64,000 nt of DNA, from the NCBI GenBank assembly GCA_022266195.1, contig WHVY01000002.1:2061001-2125000 (forward strand), given 5' to 3'. Positions 26,477 to 38,289 of the stretch are shown here, piece after piece. This DNA is from Tetranychus cinnabarinus. Its lineage: Eukaryota; Arthropoda; Arachnida; Trombidiformes; Tetranychidae. The notes beneath the pieces were generated by a model that saw only the letters and a program-made list of their open reading frames with translations, had not been told where the DNA came from and searched no databases. Each line of letters opens with the position of its first letter. The first letter of the stretch is position 1. Position numbers and translations under genes: made by a program.

Positions 26477-28061
26477 CCAATGATTTGATTCCATTTATCG
26501 ATATCAGCCAATATTAATCTTTTTTATCCATATTTTTGTTGTCCATCAACGATAATCATCAAACAATCAGCCTATCGGCTATAAATTTGAGCCTGTTAAA
26601 CGGGCAAATTACATATTAATTTTATATCATCTTGAATCACTTTTTTGTTTCAATAAACATTTTTTACTCATGATAACCTTTCAGCCTCATGTGAGTTAAA
26701 CAATCAAATTGTAAAAAATAAACATTTAACATGATTATTTCTTTCTCATAATTGCAATTAAATTTTGTAACAACTCAATTCCTAACCGAGTTAAAAACTT
26801 GTAATCTGATCTTGATTATTTAAAGTTAAAATTAAGGCAATTCAAATTTTCCCAAGATTAATCTTCATTAGATGATCTGGAATGATTCTCACTGAGATTA
26901 AATTGGTTAATCAGCTCTGAATCTCTTTCAGATGAGACTTTTCTGAATTTAAAAATCTCAGATAAACTTGAAAGTTACCGACAGAGGGAAACAATAATTT
27001 CAGTGTTTATTTATCATTAATTTATTGGCATTTAGTTCAACATTAAATCACAAATAAGTCCGATTTTACTCGCTTTTTGGAGGGAGTATATTTTTAAACT
27101 AGGAAATGGTTATTGTTTTGCTTCATCTTTAGCCCTTTTTTAAAGCTCAATAAACCTCAACGATTTCCATCAGAAAAATCTGAAATAGAAAACTCAGTTT
27201 GGAATATTTCAATACATTTATATAAACAACAAGGAAATCAGTGTGGGTAAACAAAAGATGAGGGAGAAAAATTATATCATGATTAAATCATAAATCTTAG
27301 TGATCTGAATAAGTTAAAATCAGCGACAAGAGAGTCGGTTTTAAATATTAATTTTTTTGATGTGTCAAGGCTAACGAAGACTGACTTTTTTGAAGGTGAG
27401 AAAGCACTTTCTCTAAAATAATTAATAATTATCTCAAGCCAAAAAGTGATTTATCCAATTTTCAAAAGAGTTAATAGCATCTATTTTGTAAAATTTAACG
27501 ATTATAACAGAAGAGATCGAGATTGGAAATTGAGAGTTGAAAAACGCCAATAGTTAACAATTATTCAACAACTCTGATATTCCATTTTACTCTTCATCAA
27601 ATTGGATGAATCACGAAAATTAAACAAAAAAGGCACTTCATAGACACTAGTCATCTACATTTTTATACACTTTCCTCTCAAAGATGAAACTATAAGCAGC
27701 TATTTAAACTTGATGCAGTGAAAATAGATAATGAGTTAACATGGAGTGAGCTACTGTAGATTTTTCATTCGGCTTAGCCGATCTGGATTTGGTAAAAAAA
27801 GTTAACAGTTGAGCAGTCTCCTTTTGAGTAATGAAAAAGTGTATTTAACATCCGATGTCATTCAGCCAACGCAGAAAAAAACAGGTAATTAGTTAACTCC
27901 TTCCGGTGACACTTGGCAGAATATTATAATTTTTATAGTCCAAATAAGAAGACAAGAGTAAGCTGTGAAGCAATGAGAAAAAGACGAGTATTAGTGAAAA
28001 GATGCAAGAATCAATTGTTGAAAATTACTTTACCTTTACTTAAAATATGTTATCAATCCGC
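26477..28061. other. Intergenic between TMEM98 and WIP 3' ends
   Basis: Holds the TMEM98 poly(A) region and the WIP 3' flank; nothing else is recognised. Confidence 0.4.
26652..26657 (+). terminator. Probable poly(A) signal of TMEM98
   Basis: AATAAA 176 bp after the TMEM98 stop, on the same strand. Confidence 0.5.
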
Positions 28062-31000
28062 TCAAAATCTAGGATAATTAGAGCCTAAACCTTGATGTTC
28101 CAGTTGAACATGAATCATCGGCGTTGAGTTATATTTATTTGCATCATTGTAATCATTTTGGCTCATATTTAAACTTGATGTTGATGAGGATGGTATGGGT
28201 GGAGCTGGGCCTCGAGGTTTTCCTGAATCAAGGTAAAGAAAAAGAAAAAATGCAAAGAAAAATGAGTAAATTAGCAGTAAAATCATCAAATGTAATCAAT
28301 TGTTGATAGAAATAAGCGTTAAGCATAGCGGCACATATTCCGTTACTAATTTTCAAATGTGGAAAAGGGTTATTTAATGGTAAATTATTTTTTCCATTAT
28401 TAATTTGTCAGTTTTACCTGATCAAACAAATAAAGGTTGAAATTGAGTCTATCGATTTTTTTTAAATCATCAAGATCATGATTTGACTGCCTTAAACTGA
28501 AAAGAGTAAAATCTAAATAAAAAAGAAACATTAAGTAATGTTCATAATGCTCGTTGTTCCCAAAAACAACATTGTATCTAAAGTGATGATTGAATTTTAA
28601 AAATCTGTCAAAATCAATAGATGGATAAATCATTGTTTATGATTGGCTAATGATTGATGCAAAGGTAAAAATAATGGACTATTATGATTAATGAGCATTG
28701 ATATTACATTGAATGGCTAACTGTAGTTTAACTTGAAATTGGTATCCTTTTAGTAAAGATGAGGTTAAATATTCTAATTGAAAAAATTCACAAAAAGGAT
28801 TGTAAACAATGAGCAATAGTTGTCGTTCTGAACAGGTTTTGAAAGTGTCACTCATCAACTATTTCATCAAGGGTGATAGAGTTAATTGTTATGATCACAC
28901 CAACTTGTCATGGTTACGTACATGTAAGATGAACATAAATAAATGAATGAATAAATATCTATCTACTGATGATTATTGATTTGACAACAAGGATAGAGAA
29001 AGGAAGAAATTATAAGCCATTAAACATTAATATTAAAAATACATGAAGTTTAATAACCGTGTTTGTTCAAAAAATCGTAGCAAATCAATTATACCAGTTG
29101 TGCACTTTCGACCTGCTATTTATTTGTCGATTTTTTGTTGAACGAAGAATTTTTTATCGTTCATTTGTTGAATATAAAAAGGTGCAAAAATGACAATTTT
29201 CTAGCATGATTTGCTGAATACTCAACAAGTTTAGATGATCGATAGAAGGAAAGAGAAGTTAATTAATTTAAACATGTAACCCAAAGTAAATGTTTTCATT
29301 TAGTTATAAACTTACTTTCACTTGGATATTGCTTTTTCGTACTAAGGAATAGCTCCGGTGCTGGTAAGGTGTGAAGATCTTTGAAAATATGACGGAATCG
29401 GGACTCCAAGTCATCTATTGAAAAATGATATCATGCAAATAATAATGAATTAAATATTTGAAAGCATTGTTAAGTTTCTGGAGAAATTATTCATTCACAT
29501 TAATATGCAATGAAAATTGCCTCAATTGAACATAAAAACAAAGAGATGTTATAGAATCTATCAAGCATTTGGATTATAGTTGCCTAAACAAGGCGAAATC
29601 GATGAGAAATCTAGATGTTAAATCTCATAAAAATTACGATTATATCATTGATAGAGCGTAATAGCTTTTAATGAAGGAAGAGAGGAATAAGAGAAAGAGA
29701 AAAAGATGAGATTCTCATTGATAAAGGGAGGAGCAAGCCTGAAAATGAAAAAGAAACCCTAATAAGTCCAGAATGACAGGTTCATAGTATTTATTGAATG
29801 ATATCTTTTTTTGTATCCTTTTGAGAGATTTCATAATAAAGATCAAAGCTAAAAAAGGAATCTGAACTCACTCTTGGAGATTGATGTATTCCTGACCGGT
29901 GGTGCAGGAGCCTGGCCAATACTGGAATTGAAAGACCCTTTACGACTTTGCATTCTGGTTTGACTGGGAGGTGGAGGAGGAGGAATTGGTGCAGAAGCCC
30001 CATGGCTTGAAAATCCATTAATAGATGTTGATGATGCTGAAGAAATACCACTAGAAAGGCTACTGGCAGATGAAGATGGACCTCGTTTTGGTGGTGAAGG
30101 AGGCGGGCAGGCTGCGGGTCTAGATGAATTTGCTTGTAGTCTATTGTTAGTCCCTAATGTTGATTGACTCTGAGAAGTTTTATTTTCGAATCGATTAGAT
30201 GTACCTGTAGCAGTAGGTAACTTATAAGGACGACTATTTGAATCATTCGAAGAGTTGTTCTTAGGAGGTGGGATTGGTCTCATAGAACCAGTGGAAGGTG
30301 ATGGTGGCGGCGGTGGAACAGATTTTGAAGAGTTGGAGTTGGGGAGGCCGACAGATGGTGGAAAAGACGGCGGTGGAGGAGGTGGAGGAGGACAGGCTGA
30401 GGGCCTTGATGAACTAGATTGATTTTTATTGTTGATACCACTAGATCCAAAAGGAGGTTGTTGATTTTGTGACGATGTTATGTTGTTAAATCGGTTTGGT
30501 ACAGTTGAAGTAGAATGTAATTTATGTGGAAGACTATTTGCATCATTAGAGACACTATTATTTTTAGGAGGTGGAGTAGGTTTCATAGAGTTATTTGAGG
30601 GTGGTGGTGGTGGTACAGGTTTTGTCGAGTTACCAGAGAGAAGTTGCGGTGGTGGAGGTGGACAAGCTGAGGGTCTAGGAGAACTAAATTGAGTTTTACT
30701 ATTAGCACCACTAGCTCCTAAAGACGATTGTGTACTTTGTTGTGTTGACTTGTTCCCGAAACGGTTAGGTAAAGTAGAGTTGGATCCAAATCTGGATTGT
30801 AGACGATCAGCTAATTCATCAGCCACTGTGTAGTGTTTCGGAGGTGGAGCGGGTCTCTGAGAAACATTAGAAGATTCAGAAGTTCTAGAATTTGTTTTAT
30901 TGCCACCAGTGTGAACAAAAGATTTTGAATTTGATGACGATGTTTTGTTACCAATTTTTTTGGGTAGAGTTGAGGCTGGTGGTAGTCTGAATGGACCACC

Positions 31001-31198
31001 TGAATCATTGGAAACACCGTTTTTCGTTTGAGTTGGCGTAGGTTTAAGTGAGACACTGGAAAGTCCTGCAACAAGCGGAGGAACAGATTTCCATGAGCTA
31101 TCCGAAGGCGGTGGAGGTGGAGGTGGTGGTGGTGGCGGAGGTGGAATAGATTTCGAAGAGTTGGCTGCATTGCGACCCATTTGTTTATCGTCACCCAT
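28062..31198 (-). CDS. Vrp1: WASP-interacting protein / verprolin homologue
   Basis: Adaptor that binds and stabilises WASP and links it to actin assembly. Three exons: 31198-29872, 29414-29316 and 28222-28062, giving 528 residues. The long first exon encodes repeated proline-rich modules (runs of 8-13 Pro, SxPPPPP, RPSACPPPPP, RPAPPPKH) separated by Ser/Asn-rich linkers, potential SH3 and profilin ligands. The diagnostic part is exon 2: NDLESRFRHIFKDLHTLPAP then ELF and KKQYPS, matching the WASP-binding ESRFxFHxxxDLPxPExF block. A short Pro-rich C-terminus follows. Odd: at the N-terminus only GRNA (residues 8-11) recalls the WH2 motif; the usual LLxxI/LKK part is absent, although an upstream exon cannot be excluded because a possible 3' splice site lies just upstream of the ATG. 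Confidence 0.85.
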
Positions 31199-31791
31199 TA
31201 TGAGGCTTTTAGTTACTAAAACACATTAATTAAAAGAGTAAGACTGGTTCTGGATTAACTCCTGACTTTGACACACTCAAATTTATTCAGCTACCATTTA
31301 AATTGGTCTGAACTGAAAACACAAAATATAAATAACTAGTTACTTTACCACCATTCAACTTTTCATCCAAGTATTTGATATTTTTTCAGATATCTACAAG
31401 AAGATATTAACGTAAGGATAGCCCCAGACCCTTGTTTAATGAACAAATAGGCAAATAAAGCGTGTCAGTATTGCCATCTGATGTTATTGATTTGACATCT
31501 AAATATGTTTGTTATTATGTTAATAGATGGAGCTACTTTAAAGTTAACATGCAATATTTCTATGCAATATTACTATGCAAAATAATTATCCATTGTTAAC
31601 ACACAATTACACGCACGAGACAAAGATTACAATTTAAACAATTACAACTTCCGTTAAAACCTTCGCAATCACAATTTGCTCAATGGTAAAATTAACGTAT
31701 GTAAAACAAATGTAATTTGAAATTGTTTAAATCCTTAAAAATAATATAATGCTAAGTTTTCAAAATATCAAATTTTAATTAAATAGAATTA
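31199..31791. other. Intergenic, WIP 5' flank
   Basis: Probable WIP promoter and 5' UTR region; no gene is recognised. Confidence 0.35.
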
Positions 31792-32484
31792 AAGGGTTCC
31801 TAAGAATAAGTGTTAATGAAAGTAAATGGATTTTTTTCAGATAAATTGATTAGTTAGCCGATAAATATTATTTCAAATCTTTATTAAACACTAAATACTC
31901 CGTCTTTGGAGATTTTCAACAATTTTGACCGAACATTTTTCATTAAATTAAGTCCGGAACGTTTAGCTACTTTTTTTGATATTTTCGTCCAAGTTTTTTT
32001 GAACTCCTCGAGATTTGAGGCCGTATTCTTTTCCTTGGCATATTCAGCTTTACACAATGCCCAGAACTTCTCAATAAGACGAGCTTGAGGCAAGTTCGGG
32101 CAGTTTTCGTCCTTTCCAACGAATTCGATGCCATTTTCCGCTAACCATGCAATAACCGACTTCGAGTAATGCACGGTTGCCATGTCAGGCCAGAATAAAA
32201 CTGGTGCATCTTGATGATATTTTTTAATGAATTTTGATAGAATGCCTTTTAGGCAATCTTTTACCATTAGATAAATGGATTTGCTGAACCCGTAATCCAA
32301 TACAAAATAATTTATGAATATAAAAATTGACAGGATCAAACTCAATAAGGTTGAATTTGATATAATATTTCCCTCTACGAACTTCACACCGGGACAATAA
32401 GGCTTTGACACATTTTTCTGATTCGAAGATCATATAATTATAACCCTTTTTCTTTTGCTTAGTCTTGGAATTTCTTTTGGCCAT
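31792..32484 (-). mobile_element. Broken Tc1/mariner-type transposon with transposase remnant
   Basis: The DDE transposase catalytic half reads on the minus strand to a stop at 31884. FWPDMATVHYSKSVIAWL carries the second catalytic Asp, and the final Glu is in IEKFWALCKAEYAKEKN; 37 residues separate them, in the Tc1/mariner range. The start near 32484 is in another frame (MAKRNSKTKQKKKGY), so the gene is frameshifted, with upstream catalytic sequence missing. At 31792 the element ends in AAGGGTTCC next to a TA, the same terminus as the copy at 11535. I could not find the matching terminal repeat on the other side. Not expected to be active. Confidence 0.85.
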
Positions 32485-32676
32485 TCAACCTAAACACGAC
32501 CGAATGTTGAGAAAATTGAATCAATTCCTCGTCTGTTAGATCGTACCACCGAGGAAAACCGCTTTGTTGAGTAACTTGAATTTTTAACATCAATGCTTGA
32601 TATATTTCCGCTCCATTTGAGAGTAGCTTCTGAATAAGAGGCAGCTCGATAGCTTTATCAAGATAATCTCATGAGA

Positions 32677-33661
32677 TCAAAATTTAGCATACATCCTGCG
32701 TTTATCTCCACTGAGTGAAGTTAACATGAACGGATCTGGGAAAGAGGCCGTTCGGCTAAGCCCAGGAGGATAGGCAGGCATAACCAGAGAGGTTGGATGT
32801 GGTAAAGAGAACATAGAAGCTGCAGCATTTGGCATCCGTGTAGATGCCTTAACTTGAGCTCGAAATACCTCGTTAATAGAGAATGCTAAATTAAGTTGGG
32901 ACATCAACTGGGTTACATATTCATCAGAAACAAAGATCCAAGAGCTAAACCAAGAATCAGAATTTATTGGGGAATTAGGAGATTCGCGACTATCACGACC
33001 TGAGCTACCAGAGTTATTAAGTCTATTTGAAAAGGAGACTCAAATGAGGTTGTTGGCTCTCCAGCGGAAAAAGTCGAGAAGAATTGAAGTTTAGGCTGTT
33101 ACTATTATTGGTCGAGTTATTGTTAGAATTAAGAGCTCTTATAGCACGGATACCACTTCTCGGCCGTACTTGACCAAAATTGTCACAGTTACGATTCAAA
33201 CTTGCAGATAAAAGACTTCCATAGCTTCCGCATAAGTCCATCAATTTACTATCACCGGGAAAGCTAAAAGATGATCGCTGATTATTTCTAGACCCATCAT
33301 CACGATTATCCATAGGAATTGGAGTAGAACTGGTATTTACTTGGTTTGTGCATTCACGATAGGGCCAATCTGAAGAGCCACGACCAATGTTATCACTAAT
33401 TCCCGGTGAGGACACATCTGCAACATTAGTCCGTGGCGAAAAGTTGTCCCACATCAGGTTACTTGAATTTTCTTATTACCATTATTGAAATAATACCACC
33501 AATATTACCATTTCCATTATTGACAATACTTGAATTGCTACAGCAGAACCAAACGTGTTTGATCGACTAGGACTTGATCTAGATTCATTAGAGGAGGTTG
33601 ACGTTAAGGTTGGGGTAAAGAATCGTCCTCCATGGTCAATATTTTCAGTCGTTGACGATAA
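32677..33661 (-). pseudogene. Broken Ser/Asn-rich gene fragment of unknown origin
   Basis: Two open stretches in different frames, 33454-33023 (starting MWDNFSPRTNVADVSS) and about 33023-32677 (ending LSGDKRRMYAKF), look like one former coding region joined across a frameshift near 33025. Composition is Ser/Asn/Pro-rich and disordered, with no domain I recognise. Upstream, 33512-33661 encodes a segment with ENIDHGGRFFTPTLTSTSS that recurs in a second copy at 35690-35833. A smaller segment (NCDNFGQVRPRSG, 33151-33202) recurs inside the helicase frame at 33978-34029. It is probably a host gene piece captured or copied by the neighbouring Helitron-like element. Confidence 0.5.
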
Positions 33662-33798
33662 ATAGTTAATTTACAAACAAATAATGAGCACAAGCTCGAC
33701 AATACAATGGCGCTACTTGTGCTGTGCACAGAGAACAGTTAAGATTTTCCAAATAAGGATCCAATTGGAGCTAAAATGCGAAAAAATGATTAGCGATT

Positions 33799-35721
33799 TC
33801 AATAAGGAGTTGTCTTTTCATTTATAATACTTGCTCTGTTTGTGCCTATTCCCATCTCAACGTAAATCAAAGCTGCTTCAACGGCTTTCTTGTGACATCT
33901 AAGTATCGCAGAATGCGATCCGAGCATTTCATATGGGTATCTATGGCGATCTACATCAATTCCAAAATAGATCACATTACCACTTCTCGGCGGTACTTGT
34001 CCGAGATTGTCACAGTTATGATTCAAACTGCAATCAATTGCTTTTAAGGTAGTTAATTCAACATTGTTGACAGAAAGCTTGTCCAACATGAAGTCATTAA
34101 AATCCTCAACTTGATCCAAAGTTGGATAAATGTGAAGTAAAGTGGCTACATATTCATTCTGCTTAGAGCCAAGTTGCAAATTTTCAACGCATCGAGATGC
34201 TAAAACAAGAAGTTGCTCCTTAGTCAATTCTCCGACCCTTAAGCTATTACAAATCGGTGTTAAAATATCATTTTTAGCGCGATGGTTTATATTTAATTCT
34301 AAATATTTAATATCTTTCCAATATACAGCTGCGAAAATGGAGTTAGACCTCGATACCATATCTTTGGCGCATTGTTTGGTATCCAAGCATATCGATAGTA
34401 AATTTTTTCAGATAAATTTTTGCTAATCAACATCAAAGCAAGACTTATTGGTTAAGGCATTGAATCGATGTTGATTGTGCTTAATTTATCTGAAAAAATT
34501 TATTATCGATATGCTTGGATACCAAACAATGCGCCGAAGATATGGTATCGAGGTCTAACTCCATTTTCGCAGCTGTATAAAAGCATCAACATCATCAAAA
34601 ATAAAACTCCCTCGAACAGGTCTTAGTTGATAAAAATCTCCAAAAAATATTACATTCAAATCTCCGAAATCGCCTGGAGACCTACAAAATTGATTACACC
34701 TTTGATTGATGAAATTGAAATTTTTCGCACTTACCATACTTATTTCATCTACAAATAAAAATTTTACATTTCTGAATTTCAATAACAGATTTTCAAATTT
34801 AACTGAATCAATTTTAAACAAAGCTTGAAAACAAACAAATGCTTCTAAACAAATCATGAAAAGCTTCATTTACCGGCAAATGAAATAAAGAATGTAAAGT
34901 TAAGCCCCCAATGTTACTCGCTGCAATTCCAGTTGGTGCTCCAATAACATAACTGTTAGCTCCAAGTGCCTTGAAAAGAATTTCTGTCATTAATTTTAGA
35001 ACAAAACTCTTTCCTGAACCTCCTTCACCAGAAATGAAGCATTTAAAAGGCTTAGAATATTCAAAAAACGTAACAGAACTTTCCTTGAAAAAGTCCAATG
35101 CAGATTTCTGATCATCAGAGAGCTCATTAACAGAAACAACATCATCAAACACCGACTTAAATAAATCAATGTTCACGTCAAAATGGTTTATGTAAACATT
35201 ATCAATAGAATCTATTTTGTTGTTTGACATTTTCAATTCAATATTTAAATCCCAATGATTATTGGAGATCATATCTGATAACTTTTTAAAAAAAGGAACA
35301 TCCTTACACCTTACTAGATCATCATCTATGCATCTCTTATACCAATCAGCTAAATGCCCGCGTTTAGAATTGTGTTCATCTTCATTTCTAAATGGAACAA
35401 AACATAATAAAAATGTATAATAATAACAATCTTTCTCTTTATTTGACATCGAGAACAATTTAATAGCAGCATCCTTTTTTCGTTTATAAACCTTATATCC
35501 ATCTAAATCTAAAAAAAATTGTCACCAATCTGCTCATTAGCTGCAGCTTCAGTTTCAATATCAACTTTACTAACTCTAAAAGAACTAAAAAATTCGTACA
35601 AACAGAGCGCATTGCTTTCACGAGGTTTATGACAATATTTATCAATTTGAAGACGCCCTCTGCTTTCATATAAAGTATAGTTACCAAGTTCCATTATTGA
35701 CATTACTACAGCAAGAGCCAA
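33799..35721 (-). pseudogene. Helitron-type Pif1 helicase remnant
   Basis: Superfamily 1B helicase half of a rolling-circle (Helitron) transposase. Reading down the minus strand: a frame with LYESRGRLQIDKYCHKP (35721-35510), a frameshift in a run of Ts near 35515, then YYTFLLCFVPFRNEDE, a Walker A motif FISGEGGSGKS (near 35025), the PTGIAASNIGGLTLHSLFH segment, another frame change near 34865, then FLFVDEISMV (Walker B) and FFGDFYQLRPV. A 258-bp palindrome at 34322-34579 then breaks the gene. Reading resumes at VYWKDIKYLELNINHRAKND and continues to 33799. The Rep/HUH nuclease half is absent. Multiple frameshifts make it inactive. Pif1-like frames also occur elsewhere, but the FVPFRNE block just upstream of the helicase favours a Helitron. 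Confidence 0.8.
34322..34579. repeat. Inverted duplication inside the helicase remnant
   Basis: Arms 34322-34434 and 34467-34579 (113 bp each, nearly identical) flank a 32-bp spacer. One arm is helicase coding sequence (SNSIFAAVYWKDIKYL region); the other is its reverse copy, which ends the upstream frame. Confidence 0.9.
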
Positions 35722-35833
35722 ACGTGTTTGATCGCCTAGGACTTGATCTAGTTTCTTTAAAGGAAATGGCGTTTAAGTTGGAGTAAAGAATCGTCCACCA
35801 TAGTCAATATTTTCAGTCGTTGAAGATCGTAAA
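35688..35833 (-). repeat. Second copy of the gene fragment found at 33512-33661
   Basis: About 145 bp similar to 33512-33661 in the same orientation (shared TTCCATTATTGACA, CCAAACGTGTTTGATCG, AGGACTTGATCTAG, AATATTTTCAGTCGTTGA). On the minus strand it encodes ENIDYGGRFFTPT. The two copies bracket the helicase remnant. Open frame continues upstream to about 36012. Confidence 0.75.
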
Positions 35834-35942
35834 TTAGAAGGAGCCAAAGCTGATCCAAGGCTAGTTTCACAGACGCGTCCACTTCCAATATGAATCAATT
35901 TTGAATATTCAGATGAACAGAAAAAAACACGAACTGGAATCA

Positions 35943-36449
35943 TACAGCATTTCTCGATGATTTTAGACAAGTTCCCATAATGTTTAGTCGGCTTCTCAAA
36001 ATGTTTAGACAAAATCCTAAGCCGGTCGTAAAACCAGTTACTCTTCTCAGAATGTTTCGACAGTTCTCATATTGTTTAGTCAAGTTCTCAGAACATTTAG
36101 ACAAACGGGTTTCTCAAACCGAATTGAAAAGGCAGAAGCAACCAGCGTTGGATTTGAAATATAAGTTTTTTAGTTTGCCAATTAAAATGTCCGAAAATAG
36201 TACCAATAGAGGTTCCTATTAATGAAATTATTGATGATCATCCACCTAAAAATTGTGAATGCCAAATCAACGGTTTGAGAAACCCGTTTGTCTAAATGTT
36301 CTGAGAACTTGACTAAACAATATGAGAACTGTCGAAACATTCTGAGAAGAGTAACTGGTTTTATGACCGGCTTAGGATTTTGTCTAAACATTTTGAGAAG
36401 CCGACTAAACATTATGGGAACTTGTCTAAAATCATCGAGAAATGCTGTA
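35943..36449. repeat. Fold-back element, 179-bp arms
   Basis: Arms 35943-36121 and 36271-36449 are near-perfect reverse complements (outer TACAGCATTTCTCGATGA). Within each arm a motif like TTTAGACAA / TTCTCAGAA recurs several times at short intervals. The spacer 36122-36270 is unique. No transposase is encoded. Confidence 0.9.
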
Positions 36450-36516
36450 ATACAAACCACAAATCACAGAAAATTAGAGAAGGTTAGCACGAAGGAACAC
36501 AAAACAAAATGTACTA

Positions 36517-36661
36517 CAGGGTGTAGCGAAAGTTCGTGTAGGAGGCAAAAACAAATTTTCCCCTGCGTATAAACCAAAATGGGTTTCTTTTAAAAATTCA
36601 TTTTGTCGATGTTTTGTCAATTTTGATCCCTCCCACCTACACGAACTTTCGCTACACCCGG
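36517..36661. mobile_element. 145-bp MITE with TA target duplication
   Basis: Terminal inverted repeats of about 28 bp start CAGGGTGTAGCGAAAGTTCG at the left and CCGGGTGTAGCGAAAGTTCG (reverse strand) at the right, differing at position 2. TA dinucleotides at 36515-36516 and 36662-36663 are the expected Tc1/mariner-type target duplication. The centre is non-coding. Confidence 0.88.
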
Positions 36662-37251
36662 TAGTGACACAGCTAGGCATGAAAGAAACTTCAAAGCGCT
36701 TCTTTAAAAATTATAATCTTTATAATGGAGTAATAAAATATATGCAATAATACCATTCAATTACTATTATTGCATATATTTTATTACTATGCAATATTAT
36801 TATACAACGGGAAATTAAATAAACAAAACCGTTGAGTCAAATTATGAAGTGGTTATAAAATGAAATACAAGATGGAGCCACAAGAAAAAATTAAAGAAAA
36901 ATTAACTTGAAATCAAAAACAGAACCTTTTTTACGTTTTTGTAAACAAATTGAAGATTAATGTTTGCATTTGATTTTGACTTTAACCAATTTTTTCTCAG
37001 GTAAGTTAATTTAAATTGTTATCTTTATCCATTTCCATTACCCTTTCATCTTCAATCGTCTTTAGTGGAATAAAATTTAAATTAAGTGAAATTTACTCAA
37101 CAAGATGGCGTATAAACTCATGGAGATGAACATGTTTCACTTTGATAAAAGTTTCGGAATCTTCTCTGTCTACTTGAATTGTTCTTCCTTTCTCTTCTTC
37201 GCTTTCTTTTTCTCTCTCCTGTCGACTGTGTCCTCCATGTTTTCCTAGGTC

Positions 37252-37457
37252 ATCATCATCATCCTCTTGATCCTCATCATCCATATCATCATCTTTATCA
37301 TCCTCCTCATCAACATCATCCTTGTCATCCTAATGATCATGAAGAAGAGGGCGCTGTCTGAACATCGTTTTCATCATCATCCTGATCATCCTGATCATCA
37401 TAATGAAGATGATGATGATGGTGATGATAAGGATGATAAGGATGATAAGGATGATGT
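37252..37457. repeat. (CAT)n/(GAT)n low-complexity tract
   Basis: Imperfect CAT triplets on the left and GAT triplets on the right give a potential hairpin; it is the source of spurious Asp/His-rich reading frames. Confidence 0.8.
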
Positions 37458-38242
37458 AATAATAATTGGAAACTACAGTTTCTACATCGACAAATGGCGA
37501 CGTCAATTTACCTGAACCTGAATAAACTAATCTGGTTTCCATTGCAAAAGCGACAGTTAAGTAAATTGTATTTTTATCGCACTCAATTTAAATTACCATC
37601 GTTGATTGGTTTGGGTGCGAAAATGGACAATGTTGTTAAAAGGTCATCATTGGTAAATTGTGACTTGTACATTGTCTTTGATTAGATTGTGATAAACATG
37701 ACAAACAAATGTGTAGACAATTTTTTCCCTCATCAATTTATTTATATCTTGATTGAATCTTCAATTTCATTAGGTTATTAAAAGCAAAATCCTTACGATG
37801 ATTGATTTAACAATCTTATCCTTGATTTAGTTAATAATCATCTTTAAATTATTGGATGGACCAGTGATAATGTTTTAAACAATCAAACGAGTAAATGATT
37901 TACATTGTTACATTGACATTTGAAAAGTCATTTACAAGGTTAATCAAAGGTTGTTGGACCAATTTTATTTGATAAAAGTTAAATTGTCCATCTTGAAACA
38001 GGTTAACATAATCAATTTAAAGAATCAATTTTTAGTTGAAATTACCAACAATGTAACCTAATTATGGTTAACACAATGAAAACCCAATATTTAGTTAGCT
38101 GATAAATTGGATAATCAAATAAGAATGGTAAATACGATCAACGTTTAAGTGTTATTAAATTGCAAACAATCTATTAGACAAAATTAATTTACATTTTCTA
38201 ATTCAAAAAGAATAGCAAAATTAGGTAATTTTTTCGATATTT

Positions 38243-38289
38243 GGGTTCAATTTCGGGTTCAATTTTGGGTTCAATTTTGGGTTCTATTA
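38243..38289. repeat. Short 12-bp tandem repeat
   Basis: Units GGGTTCAATTTC, GGGTTCAATTTT, GGGTTCAATTTT and a partial GGGTTCTATT in direct succession. Confidence 0.85.

Noticed and set aside
30480..30692. Gly-rich frame on the + strand
   Set aside because: Antisense shadow of the polyproline codons of the WIP exon.
31906..32088. + strand frame opposite the transposase
   Set aside because: Antisense shadow of the DDE transposase remnant.
36474..36680. Frame across 36.5 kb with Cys-rich ends
   Set aside because: The Cys-rich ends are the two terminal repeats of the MITE read through; not a gene.
37093..37542. Asp/Glu- or His-rich frames on both strands
   Set aside because: Produced by the CAT/GAT triplet tract; composition explains them.
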